Origin: Caryophanales bacterium UBA6769
Lineage (GTDB): Bacteria; Bacillota; Bacilli; Bacillales; UBA6769
Length of the DNA stretch: 28,758 nucleotides
Assembly (NCBI GenBank): GCA_002453275.1
Contig: DKGN01000198.1
Location: forward strand, 1-28,758
Reading direction: 5' to 3'
The notes beneath the pieces were generated by a model. The model searched no databases. It had not been told where the DNA came from and saw only the letters and a program-made list of their open reading frames with translations. The translations under genes were made by a program, and so were the position numbers. Shown one piece after another: positions 22,460 to 28,758 of the stretch (positions are counted from its first letter, which is position 1; every line of letters begins with the position of its first letter).

Positions 22460-22489
22460 ATATTACTACTAGATAATGTATTCTGTCAA
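22460..22489 (-). promoter_or_regulatory. sigma-A promoter of the TetR-crotonase-ligase operon
   Basis: On the minus strand: perfect TTGACA, an 18-base spacer and TAATAT. The start is expected near 22453, inside the operator pair. Confidence 0.65.
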
Positions 22490-22500
22490 TATGAAACGTT

Positions 22501-22542
22501 AAAAAAAGTTATACTTACACCAATTGTAAGCATAACTTTTTT
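22501..22542 (-). terminator. terminator after the 3-hydroxyacyl-CoA dehydrogenase gene
   Basis: A long stem (AAAGTTAT-x-CTTAC / GTAAG-x-ATAACTTT, one mismatch) is followed by seven T on the minus strand. Confidence 0.85.
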
Positions 22543-22545
22543 GTG

Positions 22546-23703
22546 TTAGATATCGAGTACAAAGTCAGGATTGTCCTTTAGTATTTGCGCTGGTTTGATA
22601 ATTTCCCGGTTCAATTGATATGACAGTTGTTCAAGACGATTCATGACATCTTCAAGTTTAAATCGCTTCACATATGTAATCGGGCCTTCCTTGTAGCCTG
22701 TCCCCAACATCATCGCCTTGTCAATATCTTTCGGTTTGGCAACTCCTTCTTCTACAAGCCTCGCTGCCTCATTAAATTTTACGAATTCAATGTCTTCAAT
22801 ATTTATCTTATCTGTTCGCTTTTCTAAATCAATCATTGGTTTTCCATTTGACCAATCATAAAAGCCTTTGCCTGTTTTTCTCCCTAATTCTTTCGCATTA
22901 ACTTTATCAAGCAGGATTTGATTTGGACCGTATTCAGAATGCAACGCCTGCTTGCGGTATTCAGCAGAAAAATAAACGACATCGAGCCCAATATAATCTG
23001 ACAGCTCAAAATGCCCAATCGGCAACCCATTGTAACGCATTAATGCATCGATTTCCTCAGGTTCCGCTAATCCCAATTCAACAACCGCCGATAAAAAGAC
23101 GCGTATCGGTCCATTCACACGATTGACAATAAAACCGGGTCGATCCTTTTCGACACGTACAGGGATTTTATTCATTTTTAAACATAAGTCATAGGCAACT
23201 TTCATAACTTCCTCACTCGTATCGTCTCCACGGATAACTTCAACAAGCTTCATAAGAACGACTGGAATAAAAAAGTGAATACCGACCACTCTTTCTTTAT
23301 GTTTCGTTGCATCTGCGATAAGTGAAATCGACATATTTGACGTGTTCGTTGCAAGAATCGTGTCGCGTGGTGCGAGTGTGTCTAACTGTTTGAAGACGTC
23401 CTGCTTCTGCTCTAACACTTCCGGCACAGCTTCGAACACGAAGTCCGCTTGTGATAGTGCTTTTTCTAGGTTTACCGTTGGCATTAAATTATTTTTAAAC
23501 ACTGATGCATCCGTTTCCATAATTTGGTCTTTCGCTACCATTTTGTCTAATCCAGAAAAAATCTTTTCAACACCTGTATGTAAAAATTCTTCTTCAATAT
23601 CATATAAATAGACAGTTAATCCAGCTAACAGTGCAGATTGTGCAATGCCATGTCCCATACTTCCTGCGCCGATAACGGCTACATTCTGAATGTCTCTATT
23701 CAT
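22546..23703 (-). CDS. 3-hydroxyacyl-CoA dehydrogenase, two C-terminal domains
   Basis: The 385-residue protein has an N-terminal NAD-binding Rossmann domain (GAGSMGHG, 12-19), the catalytic pair H143 and E155, and two consecutive HCDH C-terminal domains (about 185-280 and 295-380), longer than the single-domain form of about 280. It oxidises a 3-hydroxyacyl-CoA with NAD+. The usual HFFNP reads HFFIP, with I146 for Asn. It has its own terminator and is not in the TetR operon, but lies just upstream of it on the same strand. No acyl-CoA dehydrogenase or thiolase is in the window. Confidence 0.92.
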   Translation of the reverse strand: MNRDIQNVAVIGAGSMGHGIAQSALLAGLTVYLYDIEEEFLHTGVEKIFSGLDKMVAKDQIMETDASVFKNNLMPTVNLEKALSQADFVFEAVPEVLEQKQDVFKQLDTLAPRDTILATNTSNMSISLIADATKHKERVVGIHFFIPVVLMKLVEVIRGDDTSEEVMKVAYDLCLKMNKIPVRVEKDRPGFIVNRVNGPIRVFLSAVVELGLAEPEEIDALMRYNGLPIGHFELSDYIGLDVVYFSAEYRKQALHSEYGPNQILLDKVNAKELGRKTGKGFYDWSNGKPMIDLEKRTDKINIEDIEFVKFNEAARLVEEGVAKPKDIDKAMMLGTGYKEGPITYVKRFKLEDVMNRLEQLSYQLNREIIKPAQILKDNPDFVLDI

Positions 23704-23874
23704 CCCAATTATCCCTCACCTTTATGTAGTTGAATCAATCATAACATGTTTAAACGAAAGGATATTCAGAATCTTTTATTCTACAAATAAACCATTTCGT
23801 TTTCATTCACCTGTTCTATGACAGTCGCATAATTTGTTAATGTGAGGATTATGATGGAGAGGGGTAATATAGTC

Positions 23875-24459
23875 ATGGGTAAGCAGGATATCGATTACAG
23901 TGACCCTAATTTGCGTTATTCCTATGATCTTAAAAAAAGCCGGTTCTTTACGAAAAATCAGGACAATTATATAAACGTACTTAGTAGTGAGCAATTGAAG
24001 ACAATCGGTAACGTGTTTTTGCTTGATGTATTTTTAAGTGCTGGCAATGTAGTTGAGCCACATTATCACATCAATGCATCAGAGTTAATTTACTGTATTA
24101 CAGGTGAAACAATCGTTTCATTGATCAATCCATCAACTAATGAATTAAAAAATATCCGAATCCAACCCCAGCAGGCGGTGACTATTCCACAAGGATGGTG
24201 GCATTACTTTTCCGCAAGTAAGGATAATACACACGTTCTTACGATTTATGATACACGTAAGCTTGATACTGTTTGGGGTTCTGATGTCCTTCGCTTGACA
24301 CCCCCTCAAGTATTTGCTCATGCGTATTGCCTCGATCACAGGCAAGTTCAACAAGCATTAGCTCCGATAAGGAGTAGGGTTATCATTGGGCCACCGGTAG
24401 ACTGTAATCAAAGTGGAGGCAAAACTTACTATCAACCTTATTATTCTTCTTATTACTAG
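23875..24459 (+). CDS. cupin protein with Tyr-rich tail
   Basis: The 194-residue protein has one cupin domain with all four metal ligands: H63, H65 and E70 in PHYHINASELIY, and H110 in PQGWWHYF. A metal such as Mn or Fe is therefore likely. The C-terminus is Tyr-rich (YYQPYYSSYY), as in spore-surface proteins of bacilli. GAGAGGGG lies about 11 bases before the ATG used; upstream in-frame starts at 23842, 23851 and 23854 are possible. The gene is divergent from the hydroxyacyl-CoA dehydrogenase and convergent with ADH2. Oxalate decarboxylase-like activity would be a guess. Confidence 0.82.
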   Translation: MGKQDIDYSDPNLRYSYDLKKSRFFTKNQDNYINVLSSEQLKTIGNVFLLDVFLSAGNVVEPHYHINASELIYCITGETIVSLINPSTNELKNIRIQPQQAVTIPQGWWHYFSASKDNTHVLTIYDTRKLDTVWGSDVLRLTPPQVFAHAYCLDHRQVQQALAPIRSRVIIGPPVDCNQSGGKTYYQPYYSSYY

Positions 24460-24576
24460 AGGTAAATACATCAACGAATAAAAGTTGGGATTATATCTTC
24501 TACAACTAATTGAATCTCAATTAAACAACCAAAAATAACTGACCAACTCATAGCCCAATTTTCCGAATATCTCAAA

Positions 24577-24609
24577 TGAAAAAACTGCCCCTTTGAAAAA
24601 CAGGCAGTT
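24577..24609 (-). terminator. terminator after alcohol dehydrogenase copy 2
   Basis: A 7-bp stem, AACTGCC / GGCAGTT, is followed on the minus strand by six T. Confidence 0.85.
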
Positions 24610-24626
24610 ATTCATTCATACTGAGA

Positions 24627-25832
24627 TTAAACTGATATGTCAGATACACGCTTTCCAATTTTCGTCACTAATTCAGGCGAAAGAGGAAATGCCTTACCCG
24701 ATGGATCCGCTTTAACCGCTTGAATCATGCTTTTCAATGAGTCTTTTGGAATGTCGTAATCTGCAAAATCACTTGGTAATCCTACTTCTTTTTGGAGGTT
24801 TGTGATTTTTTCGATAACATTCGCTAACAGTTGTTCACGTGTCTTTTCGTGAACATCTAGACCAAGTGCTTCAGCTAACTGTTTAATTTTAGGCAAATAC
24901 ATTTGAGGCAGTTCTTCCATCACAATCGGTAAAAACACAGCGTTTGCTAAGCCGTGTGGAATTCGGAACATTGCGCCATATGCATGAGCTAAGTTATGAA
25001 CAGGAATAGCGCTAAGAGAAACACTAAATGCAATAATGCCCATTGTGCTTGCTTGGAGCATGTCCATTCGGGCTTTAAGGTTGCTGCCGTCTTTCATTAC
25101 CTCTGGTAAGGCACTCACAATCATGCGAATTGTTTGTAAGGCATATGCATCTGTAAAAGCCGTTGCCTTCGGTGAAACGAGTGCTTCAATCGCATGTGTC
25201 AACGCGTCAAAACCTGTAAATGCTGTAATAAACGGGGGAAGTCCCACCGTTAAATCTGGATCTAAAACGGCAATATCTGAAGCAACAAACGGATGAATAA
25301 TATTTGTTTTTATTTTCGTTTTCTCATTATAAATTACAGCAATCGGAGATACCTCGGATCCTGTTCCTGCAGTCGTTGGCACAGTGATGTGAGGAATTGG
25401 AATTTTGTTTGCTTCTGGCCATTGAAAGAAATTGTTCCCACCTGGCATCTTATTTCTAATATCTGTAGCTCCATAATGGAGTGCAAATTTAATACCTTTT
25501 ACCGCATCAATCACACTTCCGCCACCGACCGCAAGCAAGCCATCGGCTGCCATTTCTCTTACGTAGCGAGTTGCTTTGTTAACCGATTCACTTCCAGCAT
25601 CTTGATCGATCTCTGTAAAAATACCGACAAGCTCTGGACCTGTGCCGTGTAATGTTTGCTCAAATATTTCCGCTACTTTTTGAACGATACCCGCTTCTTC
25701 TAGGCCTTCGTCACTAAATAAGACAATACGTTTCGCGCCTAGCACGCGAAAAAGTTCCGGAATCATCGCTCGTGTTTGTGAACCGCTGTGGATCGCGGTC
25801 GGTAACGAAAAATTGGAATATGCTGTACTCAT
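24627..25832 (-). CDS. iron-type alcohol dehydrogenase, copy 2
   Basis: The 401-residue protein is a close paralogue of the enzyme at 10133-11347, with most residues identical through the first 330 and divergence near the end. It keeps GGGSVIDAVKG, TTAGTGSEV and the four metal ligands in DALTH, HNLAH and PHG. The ATG after GGGGTGAGAG is used; a GTG three codons earlier overlaps the ribosome site. It is 29 bases after ALDH copy 2 with no DUF779 gene between. Same reaction class as copy 1, perhaps with a different substrate or inducer. Confidence 0.93.
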   Translation of the reverse strand: MSTAYSNFSLPTAIHSGSQTRAMIPELFRVLGAKRIVLFSDEGLEEAGIVQKVAEIFEQTLHGTGPELVGIFTEIDQDAGSESVNKATRYVREMAADGLLAVGGGSVIDAVKGIKFALHYGATDIRNKMPGGNNFFQWPEANKIPIPHITVPTTAGTGSEVSPIAVIYNEKTKIKTNIIHPFVASDIAVLDPDLTVGLPPFITAFTGFDALTHAIEALVSPKATAFTDAYALQTIRMIVSALPEVMKDGSNLKARMDMLQASTMGIIAFSVSLSAIPVHNLAHAYGAMFRIPHGLANAVFLPIVMEELPQMYLPKIKQLAEALGLDVHEKTREQLLANVIEKITNLQKEVGLPSDFADYDIPKDSLKSMIQAVKADPSGKAFPLSPELVTKIGKRVSDISV

Positions 25833-25861
25833 TTCTCTCACCCCGACATCCTATTTTTTAT

Positions 25862-27385
25862 TTATTTTCCTGGAAACAAAACTCCGAGCGAGCGGCGCTC
25901 TTCAACTTCAGGGACCATTGATGTATGAACGTGTTTTAACTGTGTGTACGCATCAAGTGAATACTTGCCCATCTCACGTCCGATTCCACTCTGTTTGTAT
26001 CCACCGAATGGTGCGTCGTTACGTAGCATGTGCCAATCATTAATCCAAACGACACCAGCTTTAATTTTTCGTGCAATATCATAGGCTTTATTTACATCAC
26101 GTGTCCAAACCCCGCTCGCAAGACCATAAATTGTATCGTTTGCCATTTCGACAGCTTCTTCGACTGTGTTGTAACGGATAACGGAAAGTACAGGACCAAA
26201 AATTTCCTCCTGCGCGATTTTCATGTCATTTGTCACATCAGCGAAAATCGTTGGTTCAATGAAAAAACCATTTTCACAGCCTTCAACTTCTGCTTCTTTT
26301 CCGCCACAGACGAGGCGTGCGCCTTCTGCTTTACCTGTTTCAATGTAAGATAAGATCGTATCTTTTTGTTGTTGAGAAATGACTGGACCAATTGATGTGG
26401 CTAAGTCAAGCTGATTACCGAGCTTTAATGTTTTTGTCAATGCTACGAGTCTCTCAATCACTTCATCATAAATCGAGCTAGGTACGAATAGTCTCGTTCC
26501 TGATTCACATAGCTGTCCAGAATGAAGAAACACACCTAACAGACTACCAGGAATCGCGATGTCTAAATCAGCATCTTCAAGTAAAATGTTTGGTGACTTT
26601 CCGCCAAGTTCAAGAGTAACGTTTTTGATTGTGCCTGCTGCCATCGTCATAATGCGACGCCCGACTTCTGTTGAACCTGTAAAGCCAACTTTCTCAACTT
26701 TTGGATGTGTGACAAGTGTTTCGCCAACATCAGATCCAGAGCCTGGAACGACATTAATAACTCCAGGGGGTACAACTTCAGAAATAATTTCAGCAAGTTT
26801 TAACGTTGATACAGGGGTGTTACTCGCAGGTTTAATGACGATCGTATTGCCCGTCGCTAAAGCAGGTGCTATTTTCCACGTTGCAAGTAAAAGTGGCATA
26901 TTCCAAGCTGTAATCGCCGCACAAACACCGAGCGGCTCACGCCATACGAAGTTATGAGCAGGTCCTGAGACTATAGGCATAGGCAATGTTTCGGAAAAAG
27001 GATACTCTTTCACAAATTTTGCCATCTGCTGAAAAAGGTCAACGATCATGACGATGTCGCTTCCGCCAACCCGACGAACCGTTCCCCCAGACGTTAATGC
27101 TTCTAGTAGGACGAGCTCCTGACCGTTCTTTGCAATATTTTGGGCAATTTCTGTTAAAATTTTAGCACGTTCGTTTGGTGACATCTCACGCCATTCATCA
27201 TTTTCAAAAGCATCATGTGCAACATTGACCGCCTGGTTCACGTCTTCTTTCGTTCCTTTAGCTACTTTTGCAACGACTGTACCGTTTGCAGGGTTAATGA
27301 CATCGAATGTTTCTCCACTTGATGACGGGACCCACTTACCGTTAATAAAAAGATTATACGTTTTGATATGTTCTTTTGCAGTCAT
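25862..27385 (-). CDS. NAD(P)-dependent aldehyde dehydrogenase, copy 2
   Basis: The 507-residue protein has the same length as copy 1 and aligns without gaps at the active site (E259 in LELGGKSP, C293 in GQLCESG, FGGYKQSGIGRE). Differences cluster in the first 90 residues and around the oxyanion loop (TAWNMP instead of TPWNMP). The DNA differs at many synonymous positions, so the duplication is not recent. GGGGAAA precedes the ATG used; a TTG six codons upstream is less likely. It forms a two-gene unit with ADH copy 2, preceded by its own promoter. Confidence 0.93.
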   Translation of the reverse strand: MTAKEHIKTYNLFINGKWVPSSSGETFDVINPANGTVVAKVAKGTKEDVNQAVNVAHDAFENDEWREMSPNERAKILTEIAQNIAKNGQELVLLEALTSGGTVRRVGGSDIVMIVDLFQQMAKFVKEYPFSETLPMPIVSGPAHNFVWREPLGVCAAITAWNMPLLLATWKIAPALATGNTIVIKPASNTPVSTLKLAEIISEVVPPGVINVVPGSGSDVGETLVTHPKVEKVGFTGSTEVGRRIMTMAAGTIKNVTLELGGKSPNILLEDADLDIAIPGSLLGVFLHSGQLCESGTRLFVPSSIYDEVIERLVALTKTLKLGNQLDLATSIGPVISQQQKDTILSYIETGKAEGARLVCGGKEAEVEGCENGFFIEPTIFADVTNDMKIAQEEIFGPVLSVIRYNTVEEAVEMANDTIYGLASGVWTRDVNKAYDIARKIKAGVVWINDWHMLRNDAPFGGYKQSGIGREMGKYSLDAYTQLKHVHTSMVPEVEERRSLGVLFPGK

Positions 27386-27434
27386 TTGTTTCCCCACATC
27401 CAATCTTCTATTTCTTTTTACTGATTGAAATTAG

Positions 27435-27462
27435 CGAATAAATAATGTGACGAGAAAGTCAA
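27435..27462 (-). promoter_or_regulatory. candidate promoter of the second ALDH-ADH unit
   Basis: On the minus strand: TTGACT, a 16-base spacer and TATTCG. The -10 is poor, which would suit a promoter needing an activator. Confidence 0.4.
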
Positions 27463-27479
27463 TATAACTATCGTTATAC
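27463..27479. promoter_or_regulatory. palindrome abutting the -35 of the second ALDH-ADH unit
   Basis: TATAAC-TATC-GTTATA lies directly upstream of the -35 TTGACT. TAACTAT-N3-TATAC within it (27465-27479) is shared with the operator upstream of R2lox (7176-7190). The position is typical of LuxR-type activator sites. Confidence 0.4.
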
Positions 27480-27510
27480 AGACTCTTTCGTTTTCCAGCC
27501 GTCATCGATT

Positions 27511-28758
27511 TTAATTGACGTTTCGCTCTTTGTCACTCCAAAACTTTTCTTTCAACACTTTTTTATCAATTTTTCCGATTTGAGTTAGTGGAAGTTCCTC
27601 TCTAAAGAAAACTTTTTTAGGTACCATATATTGTGATGTACGTTCTTTACAGAATTCGATGATTTCCTTTTCAGTCGCTTCAGATCCTTCTTGTAAAATA
27701 ACAAAGACTGATACGAGTTCGCCCCAGTCGGTATCGGGGATACCAATACATGCACTTACCGCAACAGCTGGATGCTGGTTGACCACTTTTTCAACCTCAA
27801 CTGAATATACGTTCATTCCGCCAGAAATGATCATGTCTTTCTTGCGGTCCACGATATACAAAAACCCTTCAGCATCGAACTGACCGATGTCTCCCGTATG
27901 GAACCATCCATCGATTATTGCTTCTTCCGTTAAGTCAGGACGTTTGTAATACCCTGCCATTAAATATGGTGCACGTAAAATAATTTCTCCTTTTTCATGT
28001 GGTTTAACATCCTGACCATTGTCATCGACTAAACGAATTTCCGTCATTAAGCACGGCTTTCCACAGCTTTGGATAAATTTACCATCAGATTCTAACGCAC
28101 GAACATGATCAAACTTATGCATTCTTGTAATGAGAACGTTCGCTTCTGTTGCACCATACTGTTGTACGAAAACTGGTCCGAACATATCTATTGCTTCTTT
28201 AAGACGTTCTGAAGAAATCGGTGCTGAACCATAATGAATGCTTTTCATCGAACTAACGTCATAATCCATATTTTTCGCTGCATCAATAATCCGATAAATC
28301 ATCGTAGGTACTGTGAACGTAACCGTAATTTGATGTTCTTTAACAGTCTTTAAAAAGGTGTCCGGTCTAAATGCATCAATAAACACATGTGCTCCACCAG
28401 CGAAAGCTCGAGTCATTAGACTTCCCGCTGAATGTTGTAGAGGAGTCGTAAGTAATACACGGTCACGATCATCCATCGGAAATTCTATGAAACTAGCGAT
28501 AAGCGCTGCGGCTCTTCCTTTCTGCGAATGCATAACCCCTTTCGGCATTCCAGTTGTTCCTCCAGTATATGAAATACCAGCAATATCATCTGGGGACACA
28601 TCCGGGAATGAGTCAATACTTACTAGTTCATCGATCTGTTCTTTGTTAAATGTAATGAACGTTTCAGGATAATCAAGATTAAATCCTTCAAGACCGATCA
28701 CTTTTACGGATTGGTCACTTTCTTTTTTATCATTCGCATATTTCAATACAGTATCGAT
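27511..28758 (-). CDS. AMP-forming acyl-CoA ligase, copy 2 (5' end outside window)
   Basis: The 415 visible residues lack roughly the first 100 of an adenylate-forming enzyme; the frame is open to the window edge. It has the P-loop YTGGTTGMPKGVMHS, the A5 motif QYGATEAN, DRKKDMIISGGMNVYSVEVE, and the catalytic lysine in LPLTQIGKIDKK. It activates a carboxylic acid to its CoA thioester. It ends about 125 bases upstream of ALDH copy 2 on the same strand, so it could activate the acid that ALDH makes. It is clearly divergent from ligase copy 1 and is not a recent duplicate of it. Confidence 0.9.
   Translation of the reverse strand: MDTVLKYANDKKESDQSVKVIGLEGFNLDYPETFITFNKEQIDELVSIDSFPDVSPDDIAGISYTGGTTGMPKGVMHSQKGRAAALIASFIEFPMDDRDRVLLTTPLQHSAGSLMTRAFAGGAHVFIDAFRPDTFLKTVKEHQITVTFTVPTMIYRIIDAAKNMDYDVSSMKSIHYGSAPISSERLKEAIDMFGPVFVQQYGATEANVLITRMHKFDHVRALESDGKFIQSCGKPCLMTEIRLVDDNGQDVKPHEKGEIILRAPYLMAGYYKRPDLTEEAIIDGWFHTGDIGQFDAEGFLYIVDRKKDMIISGGMNVYSVEVEKVVNQHPAVAVSACIGIPDTDWGELVSVFVILQEGSEATEKEIIEFCKERTSQYMVPKKVFFREELPLTQIGKIDKKVLKEKFWSDKERNVN

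Noticed and set aside
1..28758. Search by eye for CRISPR arrays, tRNA or rRNA genes, transposases or phage genes.
   Set aside because: No regular spaced repeats, cloverleaf sequences, DDE-type transposases or integrases were seen.

Overview
The window looks like the chromosome of a low-GC, spore-forming member of the Bacillaceae. It has strong AGGAGG-type ribosome sites, TTG/GTG starts, three YjcZ-type tiny spore membrane proteins, and homologues of Bacillus genes such as csaA, pfeT, yfkJ and ykvS. I saw no insertion sequence, phage gene, tRNA, rRNA or CRISPR array. The genus cannot be fixed from the sequence alone.

Layout. Bases 1-3300 hold housekeeping genes on the minus strand (SPFH/band-7 protein, small cupin, CsaA, MATE transporter). 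Bases 3590-6340 hold a cytoplasmic TlpA-like thiol protein and a PfeT-type P1B4 metal-efflux ATPase with a PerR/Fur-like box in its leader. Bases 6366-11390 hold the most interesting unit: a GAF-LuxR regulator divergent from an R2-like ligand-binding oxidase (R2lox), then an aldehyde dehydrogenase, a DUF779 protein and an iron-type alcohol dehydrogenase. Bases 11385-16590 are ordinary small genes: YihY, YtxH, a low-molecular-weight phosphatase, a 40-residue zinc-ribbon protein, a YlbF-family protein, an NAD-dependent epimerase, three YjcZ proteins and a YkvS homologue. Bases 16598-19150 hold a sulfonate/nitrate-type ABC importer. Bases 19300-23703 hold a TetR - crotonase - acyl-CoA ligase operon, the remnant of a short-chain dehydrogenase, and a two-domain 3-hydroxyacyl-CoA dehydrogenase. 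Bases 23875-28758 hold a tetra-liganded cupin, a second alcohol/aldehyde dehydrogenase pair in inverted orientation, and a second acyl-CoA ligase that runs off the window.

How the parts may fit. R2lox proteins are Mn/Fe oxidases that bind a long-chain fatty acid-like ligand and whose physiological reaction is unknown. Here R2lox lies in line with enzymes that could take an alcohol to an aldehyde to an acid. Two CoA ligases, a crotonase-fold enzyme and a hydroxyacyl-CoA dehydrogenase lie within about 20 kb. My inference is a pathway in which R2lox oxidises a C-H bond of a hydrophobic substrate and the product is passed through ADH, ALDH and CoA ligase into a beta-oxidation-like route. The substrate cannot be read from the sequence. 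The paralogous ALDH/ADH pair lacks the R2lox and DUF779 genes, so it is a natural comparison for what those two proteins add.
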